From: Ancylostoma caninum
Taxonomy: Eukaryota; Nematoda; Chromadorea; Rhabditida; Ancylostomatidae
Length of the DNA: 64,000 nucleotides
Direction of reading: 5' to 3'
Assembly: GCA_037903475.1 (NCBI GenBank)
Contig: JBAJFG010000583.1
Span: 62,001 to 126,000, forward strand
Of this stretch, positions 24,001 through 35,159 are shown piece by piece (positions within the stretch are counted from its first letter, which is position 1; every line of letters begins with the position of its first letter). The notes under the pieces were generated by a model. The model was not told the DNA's origin, did no database searches, and worked only from the letters and a program-made list of their open reading frames with translations. A program made the translations under genes and the position numbers.

Positions 24001-26400
24001 GTTGCCATCTGTTGCTATATCTATCTGTTGCTTATCACAGATGAGGCAAAAGGAAATACGTGAGACATGCAAAAGCAAAACATGGAAACGGTAGCGATTC
24101 ATGGCTGAAATAAGCGATCATCCGGAAAGCAGAAAACTGATGGGGGATTTGCTACTTACGCAAAACGGATAATCGCTTCCCACAAACACTTTAGCAGTGA
24201 AAATAGCTCGCGTGGATGGATGAGCGAGACTTATATATGGAAGATTTGCTGATTTGAGGAAATAGCAGAAAGTGGGGAAATCCAAGGTGCTGTCTCAAAT
24301 GTTCAAGCATCAAATTCGAAGCGTCAATCCATCAATTCCAAAGTATGGCAGACTAATATTAGCATACGCACAAACACTAATTATGCTGTGGTTTAATCTC
24401 TTAATGTTAATGGATTAGTTGGTATGGAATGAAAGAAAAGCAATTTTAATATAAATAATATCAAATTTTAAAAAATTCCAGCTTCTGTTAGAGTCTCATG
24501 CCATGGAAGCAAGAAAGACTTTGACGACAATTCCGATTCATCACCAATACCATCAATCTAATTGTGAGATACATAGGTGTGGTCCATTTCACCTGGGGCC
24601 ATATGCGTCATTGAGAATACCCAGAGTAAACGTGTAAAAACCCCTCAAATTCACTGAGCATTAGCAGAGCATCAACGCGTATATCCTCAATGACTTCACT
24701 GATACATCCAGGCCCTCGTTAACTGGGGAGATCATTTCAGCGGAACAAAGAACGTGAGAACGTGTGTACTATCGGGGAGGCAGACGAGAAAGGCGGACAG
24801 CATGCGTAAATACACAACTGTCGTCACTTTTGAAACAGACAGTTTTCAAGAGAACTAAGACATGTTCTGTTGAAAAATCCAAAGAAATGTAAATTATTAT
24901 AAAAGAGATGGATTTTCACGGTACCATGCCACATCAGGTAATCATGCAAAGCATCCGGTACAGGCGGAATCGTTCTTATACCTAAAATCCTTGTAATGCT
25001 ACTCTACGGCGCAAAAAAAACGATTCAAAAAATGTCTTCGCTGTGGTTGAATAAGCTATTTCTCTTAGGACCGCTCTAGTGATGATTGAAGTCCTTAAAG
25101 AAGGCGGTGTGTAAAATTCGATAAAATTTTTGCGTAAAACTGAAGTTGTTGCACATGGAAAGGTGCTCGAGCAACCAACAAAGCATTCGTCGGTGCACTC
25201 CAATAAAATGAAAATTGAAGATTATGTCCACTGTTTTTTGGTAGGGCATCGATTGTTTAACCTGACTGTCTAAGGCCGAATGCGGTTCTACCGTAGTAAT
25301 CATGTAACTTGCGGAAGTCTCCAAGAAAAACAACAACAAAACATTCTTTCCCGTTGTTCCTATTCTTTATTTGCAATATTACAACACTAGTCTTCTCAAG
25401 ATCAAATCAAATAGCAGTGGATACACTAAAAAAGAGTAAATCCTTTATTTCTGGGAAACTCAAGTGATGATCTGGAGCGTGGATGAAAAAAAGGTCGTGC
25501 TGCTTCAAGCGGTCTTCGCGCAATTTTTTTCGAAAGGACAATTTGCTGGGAGCGTCACGTACGTATCCTAAGCCATGCCCTGCGGAAGACTTCCATTTCT
25601 GGATGGCTGTTGTTTCGTTGGCGTAGGACACGGTTTCCGTTCCCCAATGTTTCCTGTTCCCAACCTTATCGACTACTAGTCGACGCAAAGGGACTAAATG
25701 AGAAAGCGGTTATTAGGTCCGATTATCTATCTCATCCTCTTAAACGTGGCCAAAAGTTACGTAGTTGAAAATGCAAGGGTTTCCCCACTGTAGTTTTATT
25801 CACTGTTTTTTTTAACCATATTTTCACTATCCCCACGAAAAAATGCCCGGAAACCAGCCGAATCATTAGGTCATCCACTATTGCCCGGTATTGCCTCATT
25901 ACTGTCGCTTGTGGTATTAAGTAATGGGGGTCTTCGCCGTTATCGATATTACTACTCCTCTTTTAACAAGCTCTGAAAGCAGCAGCTAGAATCTCTACAT
26001 GTCCGAACATACGTAATTACATTTTGAGTTGTTTTTTATTAATAAAATGTAGGCCCAAATGTAAGCTAACAATCCTCTGTAATCGAAGTTGAGGATCAAG
26101 ATACCTCTGAGTTTACCAAGATCTAGTGCTAATTCCCCACTGCGGGCATTTCCCTGCATCGTTCCTGGCCCACGCGTTACCCAGGAACCCGTTGTGTTTC
26201 CTGAACAAACAGTTCAGAAGTGCAAACACTATGAGGTGGAGAACAATGGGGGAGAAAGCAATGAGACGGCTGTTTCCATTTTTGTGCAGAAAGAACATTA
26301 AGTGGATTGTGGATGGATGAACGGGACAGAGGGAAATTTCGTGATGTTACAGCCAGATAGCCTGTTGGTGGGAGAAGAAGCTGTTTCGATGAGTTTCAGT
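21059..26400. other. Long AT-rich DNA without a recognised gene
   Basis: Contains a diverged direct repeat of about 40 bases (near 21598-21640 and 21808-21850), a G8 tract near 23269 and a C12 tract at 23686-23697. A minus-strand open frame at 25407-25688 (93 codons) matches no family I know. It may be intergenic or upstream regulatory DNA of the Regnase gene. Confidence 0.4.
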
Positions 26401-26415
26401 GAAATTCCTTTTGAA

Positions 26416-26437
26416 GGTTCAATTACCCAAGTTTGAA
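26416..26437 (+). other. Spliced leader 1-like 22-mer
   Basis: This 22-mer matches the nematode SL1 exon at 20 of 22 positions, including the uninterrupted core AATTACCCAAGTTTGA. The mismatches are position 5 (C for T) and position 22 (A for G). The SL1 RNA gene would continue with a GT splice donor, but here AAGCTG follows. So it is not a functional SL RNA gene. It may be a retroposed SL1-capped mRNA or an SL RNA relic. Confidence 0.6.
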
Positions 26438-26448
26438 AGCTGTAGATA

Positions 26449-26541
26449 TTCGGCCGCACACGCGCCAATAGAGGAGATACAATGGAGTCCAACAGAAGAG
26501 GCTGAAGCGAAGAAGCCAAACCAGCTCGCAAAAGAGATCAA
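26449..26541 (+). CDS. Candidate isolated coding exon, product unknown
   Basis: Between a gctgtag acceptor and a GATCAAG/gtgaaa donor lies an open block reading YSAAHAPIEEIQWSPTEEAE then AKKPNQLAKEIK. Its GAG/AAG-rich codon use looks coding. It starts 11 bases after the SL1-like sequence. It may be an exon of an unrecognised plus-strand gene or part of a retroposed transcript. No neighbouring exon could be joined to it. Confidence 0.25.
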
Positions 26542-26984
26542 GGTGAAAACGTTAGTAGTTCTCAGGTTGATTTCAAATGATTTGTATGGCTAAATTATCC
26601 TCATCTTTCCTCACTGAGTGTAGAAGATAACCATATTCGTTAGACATATGTCTTTCGTATAACCTTCAGGGTGGAACAGAAATTGAGTAAATCACTTCAT
26701 TTCGACCTTATTTTAACAAAAATTGTTGCACACAAAAGCATGAGAAGATCGACAGATTGTCCTACTCAACCTGAACACTAGCCACAGGTGAATATTTGTG
26801 AACAAACGATTAAGTTCCTCTATAGAGAGAGAGAAAGAGATGTGATCCCTAGCTTTTGGACCTGCTAGGCGTCGTAGATGAAATACAGTACATACTTGAA
26901 GTGAATAAACCGCTGCTGCTACGTCAGAGTCGGGGGAACCCTCGAAACAATTGTGTGAAACATCAGCCCGCAGCTCTGCACAAG

Positions 26985-27470
26985 GACTGCTCATTGGTCC
27001 TTGGCGGCGCTGCTCAGCTGCTCCGGACCGGTCCTAAAAGAACCCCCGCAGCGGTGTTTTAGCCCAAAGCACCGCCAGATGAAATGGAATTCGCAGGACT
27101 CCAGGGCGGCAGGACCTGGCAACGAGCTGCCAGGGCACGATGGCGCGGGGTAGACACGGCTGCGGGCCCGGCTGCAGGTCTAATTGCAATCGTCCTCCTC
27201 AACATGCAGTTCGCTATCGGACGTCTGAAAAACGGGCGAACGCAAACACGACGACAAAGCAGCGCCGGGCACAAATAGCAACGCTGAAACCGGCGTCGCC
27301 CGCAGTCATCCAGCGATGCCAACGAAGCAAATCCACACCCATCGATTCCTGCCGCTCTCCACCGCTACTTCCATGGTGGAGCACCGGAATGCCGCCGAGT
27401 CGAGCAGGTCCGGAGCAGCGGTGGATGGTAGGTGCTCAAGGGCTGCGGAAGCTGATGCTGCTTAACTAGT
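26985..27470. other. GC-rich island, possible promoter and first exon
   Basis: Distinctly GC-rich block in AT-rich surroundings. The plus strand has an open frame from ATG 27316 (MPTKQIHTHRFLPLSTATSM...) to a GATG/gtaggt donor-like site near 27428. The minus strand is also open. No family match was recognised, so I list it as a possible CpG-type promoter or 5' exon only. Confidence 0.3.
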
Positions 27471-30400
27471 ACATGAAGGATAGAGACTGTCATCTACCTA
27501 GGGAACAACCCACAGGAATCTGGACAATAAATCACCTATCGCAGTAAGAATCGTCATAGAAGCGAGGCATGGAAACTCATCAGTCGGAAAATTGCGGCGA
27601 TTGGAACAGAAAGAACACATGATCCTCTGAGAAGGAAATAATGCTCCAACCCATGATGAAGTGAGCGTTCCTTGCACTCAAAGATGTTCCCTGGAAGGAC
27701 ACTAATATACCCAAAAAAATGGAGTGGATGAAATTTTCACACGAAAATCTGTCCAGTCCATTAGGAAAGCGTCGATACAACAAGAAAAGGAAGGTGGGAT
27801 GCTTGTAGGATGGACTTCCACATTAGATGTATCAAAATTCGAATATTCCACTTCGACTAGGGGTAAATATCAGGTATTCCAAAAAGGGAAACAATGCATC
27901 TCAAGAGGGGGTGATAACTATAGGACTAAAGCTATAGGACCCTTTCTTTTCGACTACTCAAGCTATTATTAAACCAGCTTCTAAATTATTAGTTACGGCG
28001 ATCTAAGTGTTTGGATTTGAATCTGTCCCAGTTACAAAGGAAATAGATGATAAAAACATGTAAAACAGCATTTTTTTATCTGGTAAACTCATTAATTCTG
28101 AACAATCATAGCATCAGGAAGGCCGCATTCTTAACGGAAGCGTTCATGAGTGTCGGTGCAGCACCAATTTAATCCAGTGGTTTCAAATCAGCGATCATCT
28201 CTCATATGTACCTCGCGAGGGATCAGATAGAACGAGATGCAGAATTTAACCACAGCCTACATGAATTTATTCGAATTGCGTGATATTTAGCAGAAGTTTG
28301 GCCGAAAAGCACCGGTATAGGACCAAAGAAATGTCGGATCCAATCTATCTCCTTTAGTCGACAAATCACCACTGACATCAGGAAAAGGCGAAACTGAAAA
28401 CGGCCTAGAAAGCTCATGAGAGATCATGGGAGTTTATTGTTTTTGTTTACTCGGGCTTATTGCTTTTGTTTACTCGCCAAGTCTAGCCCACATCAACAAA
28501 GAACGTATCCACTTCCTATTCGTCATCCAACATTTCGGCTGCCCAATGTTTATTTTTCTACTTGTGCGATATAATGTAAGAGCGATCCTTCAAACAGTAA
28601 CTGCAACGCATCTGATTGACAAGAAGCTACTGAGGGAAATACTGTTAATAATCATCATAAAGCGCGGCGTGTACTTAGAGTCCGTTTCACAATGGGTAAT
28701 AGTTGGGAAGACAGCAGAGAGAAAAAGAACGCAGGAAAGTGTGTGAAATTGGAGAGGCATGAGAGAAAAGCAAGTTGCAGCACGGATACTCAACTATTGT
28801 CATTAGCTGCAAGCAATCGGTCGTACGTTTGCAGACATATATTACTGAGAATTGACACGGAATAGAAATATCTGACACAGAATAATTATTTGAAAATTGA
28901 AGTGCTATATGCTATAGATAGAACAAGTATCTGGGGTTTCTCGCTGCCTGTTCTTGTGCTTTACTATATACCAACCCTGAGATTTCCTTGGTGTCCCTAT
29001 GTAAAGATAATATAGCATGAAATACAGTAGGTCTCAAACAAGTCAATTCGCAACCACATCAGCAAAGCAAACGAAGGACTCGTTGTGGAAATACCGCAGA
29101 GGTACTCCCTGCAACACTGTTGAATGTTTCCACATGTTCCGCGATGTTTGAAGAGTGGAAGAGGAGCGGTTTTGTGCGGATGTGTCGGAGCCGTGCAAAA
29201 ATGCGAAAATTCATGAAAGTGGCCGGACAACTGCAAATCCTCCATGAATCACTCATGTTTTCGCTTGAAAAGCAGTTTTCCATAAATCCAGGAACAGCTC
29301 CATTCAAGCGCTTAGGAAAATAGTCCTTCAGTGATCATTCAAAAAAGGAGAACTGAGCTTCTAGTGGCAGTTAACGAAGGGTTGGAAGGAGGTGCGCGAG
29401 GAAAAGCGCTCTGGAAAAGCACAAGAACGCCTGGAGTGAGCAGCCGACGACCAGCGGCCAGTTCGCTCAGCAAACAGAAAGACCGGCTGGCAGAACGGCT
29501 ACCGCTCGACGATGCCGAACGGAACTGCTGCTCGAGACGTCGACGGCCAGTTCTGGCAGCCGTCGGCTTGGCTGAGGTGTCGGAGAAGTTCCTCTCTGGA
29601 CCCTAAATTTTCTTTAAGACACATTAGTTCAAGTTTCATGGAGGACATTTGGATTATATTCGTAGAAATCGTGCCCGTCCAAGACTCGATGTATGGTTGG
29701 AATGATTTCGAAGAATGTAAAAGTTTTAATTTTTCCAGTTTTATGAAACCTGTAGTACTGAAATTTGATATAAACTCTACTATTACTCTACTTCCTATTA
29801 ATATTGTCAATATTAGTACCAATACTGCGGATACGAAATGATTTGACTACTACATAGTTCCACTCTATGCATTGAACAGCGGACTGAATGAATGAATGGC
29901 TGAGTAGATGAATGAATGAATGAATGAATGAATGAATGAATGAATGAATGAATGAATGAATGAATGAATGAATGAATGAATGAATGAATAAACCCGAACT
30001 GGCCAACTTTCCCCCATCAACATTATGTTTTAAGTACAACTCACGAATATGTATCATCACTATCCTGATGATTCAACTGGGCAACCATCACTGACTTTTT
30101 CCTGGAAAATTGCTCCACATTAGGAAATCGGACAGGTAACCTTCCCAGGAACACTCCAAGGACCCGATGCAGTTGCAGATTACTTGATCGTCGATCTCCA
30201 AAACCATGAGCATTTCATGCACAATGCTGTAGGTGCAGAACGAGCGATTTAATTTCTTGTGATTTTACGTACTCTTTACCATGTTGGACGTACGACAAAC
30301 CTGGAGTAACCCAACCTCACTTACCCCCCCCCCCCCCCCTCTCTTTGCTACGATTGGCGTCCTACAAGGTCCCAGGAAGGCGTCAAACAAACGGTGCCTT

Positions 30401-32286
30401 TGTACTTTTGACATCATATTTTAATGAAGACTATAAGGAAACCTTAAAATCCCGAACAACAGTTAGCGAGTTCTCCTGGCGGATTATTTCTTTTTCGGGG
30501 TGGGAATAGATGAAACAATATGAGATTGGTTGCAGTAAATTTCATAGGTTAAGCTTGCCGACAGATACAAGTACGTCTTGCTCGAGATTATTCAATTAAA
30601 TTCCTTTTTCTCGGAGATTATTTCTTGTTCGCAAGTCCACCTGCTGACAAGACATCATCCAGAAATTTTACATACATGCCTTAACGGTCCTATTTGCGCA
30701 GGCCTTAAAAACCTGTGCTCGTGACTAAGATGCGTGCAGCAATATCACTCGACACCTTTAATGAAGCCACCGTGGACTGGAAATCTCCAAATAGGGTACA
30801 TAGGATGAATTATGCAGGTCAAAACCTGAGGAGAATGCGAGGCTGTGGAGAAATAAATGAATGAGTATGTTCAAAAAGATAGGAGTTAGAGGAATATTTT
30901 CCGAGTTTCTCAACGCTATCTAGTGCTAACGAAAAGGAACAAGGAAACCTTCCAAACCAGAAAATTAACCGCAACTTTCAGCGAAGCAGGACAGCTGTTC
31001 CGAAACACTCCGAGAAATAAGAAGCAATTCTTTCTGGTAGTTTAATCTTCGAGCCTTTTTCTTATTTCTCTATGGTGATAAGGGTAATCGAATGTCAAAG
31101 CTGTCCCTATCGCAAAGGTCCGCCAAAAAAACTGTACTCTGAGCCTGAAAGTGAAGGCGATAAAGCAAAGGGTAGTTGGCGCTCTCATACTCTTGTAGCT
31201 CTGAATAGGCCCGCAAGCTGAAAACCTAGGCATTTCCACGGCGAAACTGAATGTCTAGACATTTATAGTGAGAATATTTATGTGCCTAGACCTTTCACGA
31301 AACAGCATCTATTTCTGGAACCTTTTGCTGTCACTTTTTCCCCTAGAGGCCTTTGAAAGATAGTATTCTGGCTTTGAGATAGACGGGTGGCGGGTAGAAG
31401 GGGGGGGGGGAGGAGAGGGGACGAGGTGTAGCCTGGATTCTACTATGTATTGACTCTTTAAAACAGACTTCCCTTCCTATCTTTGTTAAATTGTGCCTAA
31501 AGTTTAGCACTGGGGCCAGCAGCTTCGATTCCGATAGCTATTGATTTTGGAAGCAGCGTCGGTAATTGGTTGCCGCACAAACTACCAGTAATCGATACAT
31601 ACCAAAATGATAAGGAACGAACGACAGCGACGTTGTGTGCTATACTCCACGTGGAGTATAGCAGCAGCTTCAGAGCAGAATTCTCCCAGAATTCATGAAT
31701 CGCTGTTGACGGAATAATGCTACAGGTATACTAGGTTATCGAATATTCGTTTTCAATTAAGTCAAAAACTAGAACGTTTATAAAAAGGAGAGGCCTACTG
31801 TCCTGAACAAAAGAAAAGGCTTGAGTAAACAACCAATAATGTCAAACTAATTGGAGAAAGGCATGAAAAACAGGAGAAGCACGAGTGGGAAAACGAGAAG
31901 GGCAGTTTTTGTTTCAGTGGCTCATGTAACAGGCCGAATCGTGACAGGTCTCTTCGTCAATCATTCGACGAAGCACTGGAATCGGAGCTGGGATGAGCAG
32001 CACATGAGCTGCCGTCAGCATTTCTTCGGAGCACGGCTCGGTGCTTAGCAGCGACAAGAATGAGCCGGTCCTGCCTATTCAGCCGGTCAGAAAAAGTAGG
32101 TAGACATGTGGTTGCTGGGCACTTCGTGATGGGCGCTGAGAGCCGGTAAAACGGTCATGAATGTGAGATAGCTTTCCTCTGGAACAGGCACATCCTCGAC
32201 ATTCATGGGCCTTTTTCAGGGCATTTGATGCTTGCGGCAGACGGATGTTCGACAAATTCCTTTGCACCACGTACCTGCCTCCAAAA
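27471..32286. other. Intergenic DNA with microsatellites, no gene recognised
   Basis: Includes another GC-rich block near 29380-29600 (open on both strands, unassigned), a long (TGAA)n array, a C16 tract at 30324-30339, a G11 tract at 31400-31410 and a perfect 24-bp palindrome at 31639-31662. Confidence 0.4.
29884..29992. repeat. (TGAA)n microsatellite
   Basis: About 25 nearly uninterrupted TGAA units, with a small interruption near 29896-29910. The minus-strand reading (IHSFIHSF repeats) is an artefact of the repeat. Confidence 0.95.
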
Positions 32287-33535
32287 GATCTGGGGTGGTA
32301 GTAATTCGGTCGAAAGTGGAAATTAATAGATAACTTTAAGTGGCATCTAAGTCCGACTTAACATTTCTGATTTGGAGGAAATTAGCAGGTAATCGTCACA
32401 TATACAACACGAAATATCAAGTTCAAAACACTCGCTTTCATGGGGAACTGATCACTCGGCCGCTGGCCTATAATTTGGCATAACAACCTTTGAACCACAG
32501 TGCGCACGTTTCTGTTATTAAACTTTGTTCATCTTTAGCCATAGGGTTATATAGAACAATGCAAAAACCCATAACATCACGGGAATCGAACCTTTAAACT
32601 ACGCTCGCATAACCGCGCGTACTTACCACTGCACCACCAACTGCACAGTGAAGTATGCTCCGTTTCATGCCGATAAAACGAGTTCACTTGAATTCCTAGG
32701 AACCTATACTTCCGGGTATCGATTGCGGATTTCTACAAAATGTGTGACCTTGCGCACCTCTCTATAATACTAAATTAATCCAAGTTAAGGTCTCTCGACT
32801 TCCTATTAGCAGTTGTATGAAAAGCCAACCGCTAAGTCTCCCATCATGGGTCAAAAAGTTGCTTTGTAGCTCAAGCCACTGCTTGATAATTAGCCGGTGT
32901 GATTGAAGCCGCCTATTATGCAGGAAACACTTGAATATTTGTTTGCAAAGCTCTGACATTGCAACGGAATTGAACCATCGATCGATTGCATGATGAACCA
33001 ACATCCTGCCCACTACACTACCGCCCACCTTTTCTGTGCATGCTGAGAGACATGTGATCAATGATTTCCTGGCAAGAATGTACTGTTGGTAATGATCTTC
33101 CTTGCATCTCCTGCAGCTCCTCGTGAATGAATGGCATAATGTGGACATGCGCGCTCGGAGCGCGGTTGTGTCGGCGAAATCGCCAGCGAAATCTGCATCA
33201 AAATGTACCCTTGGGTACATTTTGCTGCAGATTTCGCAAGGTGTCTGCGCCTCACAGAGTTGCACGCTCTTTCACGCGCACTGTCCAGTTATTGACTAGG
33301 TCAGACTTAGCCGCAGCTCAGCACCAACTAAGCGCAAGCTGGAAATTTCGGAAAAAAGATCAGAATTTCCTCCCACTTAGATGCCAATTTTCAATCCAAA
33401 CTTTCTTAGAGCGTGTATTGGGCCTTGAAGAACATATTTCCAAAAATTGAAATCTAGTGTTAAGTGGCACTTAAGTGGGACTTACACATCACGCTTAGAT
33501 GCGAATTTCGGCCTAATTACTACCACCCCTGGTGT
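32287..33535. mobile_element. Inverted-repeat element with tRNA-like segment
   Basis: Arms at about 32290-32375 and 33448-33531 are inverse copies with mismatches (ggtggtagtaatt...cgaaa on the left, its complement at 33500-33530). The interior (about 1.07 kb) holds a tRNA-like segment on the minus strand at 32582-32638 and a 52-base hairpin at 33186-33237. No transposase was found, so it is probably non-autonomous. Confidence 0.55.
32582..32638 (-). repeat. tRNA-derived (SINE-like) segment
   Basis: Minus-strand TGGTGCAGTGGTAAGT resembles an RNA polymerase III A box and GGTTCGATTCC (32582-32592) is a perfect B box, about 35 bases apart. The stem pairing of a real tRNA is not evident, so a SINE or tRNA pseudogene is more likely than a tRNA gene. 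Confidence 0.5.
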
Positions 33536-33702
33536 TATGGGCAGGGTCAAGCGTCCGATGGGAATTTCCCATGAGGGGGTCGTATGGGAGGGGCGCTGGG
33601 AAGGGGGGGTCGTATTGGAGAGGTGTGGGTAGGGTACGTAGAGGGGTGGCTTGACCATTGAATGTAAATTCATGATTGTTTTATGACATGACAAATGACG
33701 TT

Positions 33703-34908
33703 CCGCCCAAGAATGATCACGTCATATCGAGTTAAAGCAGGACTGGTTGGCAGCGTATAAGAGAAATCCGCTTCAGCGCACTCACGGGTTCGATCCTCGG
33801 CGCCTTCCATAAATTTTTGCACGGGTCGGAATCACTTCAGAACCAAACGTGGAGTAACGAGGGTGGAAATGTTTAAAAAATAGAGTGTGGGTGGTGAGAT
33901 CAATCGATTGCGCATGCTAGGATTCGTTTGCAGGGCCCACCAGAACGTGGAAAAGTAGGGTGACCTAGACCTCGTGCTGAAGTCCACTGACTCGAAATCA
34001 GCTAATGATTTTCTATGTATTCATAGAGGACGACCAGCTCTACCTTTTGCCAGAGTTTTAGTTTTCTAGTACTTCATACGCTTTTGGGAGCTCGATGGGA
34101 AATTTTTCAATTTTTCGGGTCTCCGAAGGGAAATTTCCCATCTAACTCACGCAAGCAGGAGCAAATGTTGGGGTGCGATAATGGGGATGAAGAATCAATG
34201 CTTGGAGCTCTATTACGTGAAGGTAGTGAGATTTCGTTAAAAGGCGAACTCTCTTCATGGGAGTTGGAGAAGTGAAAATCTTGCAATTTGAACAGATAGT
34301 GAAAATGGAGTAAATCTGTTTGGGAAATCACTGAGAAGCAATTTGCAGATATCACAAAGACTTTTCTTCTATGAGTTTTAGCTGAGGAAATTACCCATTT
34401 GAGTACAGAATCTGGCTCAACGAAGCTCGCTCGTTTTCCCGCAATTTAGATGGGAAATCGATGGGAAATTCGCCAAATTTCCCATCGATTTCCCATCGAG
34501 CTCCCAAAAACATATGAAGGTCTAGAAAATTGAAACTCTGGCAGATGATAGAGCTGATCGTCCTGTATGGACAGGTAGAAAAGCATTCGCTGATTTTGAG
34601 TCAGAGAACCTCAGTGCGAGGTCTAAGTAACCCTAGTTTTCCACAAACTGGCGTCCCTTGTAGGCGAATTCTCGCATGTGTTATCGATCGATTTCGCTTC
34701 CCTCACTTCATTTTCAAACCTTTAAATCCTCTCTACTTCACACTAAATCCTGAACGGTTCCAACCTGTGCAAAAATTTTTTGGAAGTGCCGGGAAACGAA
34801 CCCGTGGGCGGGCAAGTGCCAACGCTGAAACCGATTCCTGGCATGCGCTGCCAGTCAGTCCTGTTTTGACACGTAATGACATGATTGTTCCTGCTGGCAG
34901 TCTGGTCC
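33703..34908. mobile_element. Foldback element with tRNA-like sequence in both arms
   Basis: Left arm 33703-34105 and right arm about 34475-34908 are diverged inverse copies. The innermost part (TTGGGAGCTCGATGGGAAAT at 34084) is nearly perfect. Each arm carries the same tRNA-like block: plus strand near 33741-33812 (B box GGTTCGATCC at 33787) and minus strand near 34792-34862 (B box GGTTCGTTTCC). Each block is followed by a shared ATTTTTGCAC-type stretch. The inverse similarity seems to extend, more weakly, to about 33520 and 35155, both marked by GGTCGTAT plus G-tracts. The loop (34106-34474) has no recognised gene. Confidence 0.65.
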
Positions 34909-35159
34909 GATCGGATAAGGAAGGATGTATATCGACCTCAAGGTTGTTTTAGTTCCAATTTTGGGTTTTTAATGTGTTTCTTTTGTGTGTTCTTCCTTGA
35001 AACTGTTCAGTGTTTCAGTGTACAGAGAAAACATGCGGGAGCAGAGGGGGGGGGGGGTCGTGAAAAGGTGGGGGTTGGACGAGGGAATAGGGGGGGGGGG
35101 TCGTATTGAGGGTCGGTTTTTCCCATCGTCATGCTTGACCCTGGTTATGCGTAGAACAG

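Noticed and set aside
29788..30060. Minus-strand open frame with repeated IHSFIHSF
   Set aside because: It is the translation of the (TGAA)n microsatellite and has no independent coding signal.
32762..33265. 167-codon minus-strand open frame
   Set aside because: It lies inside an inverted-repeat element, spans its 52-base hairpin and shows no domain. Probably chance.
32582..34862. Functional tRNA genes
   Set aside because: A and B box-like sequences exist, but acceptor and anticodon stems do not pair. The same blocks recur within inverted-repeat elements, so tRNA-derived repeats are more likely.
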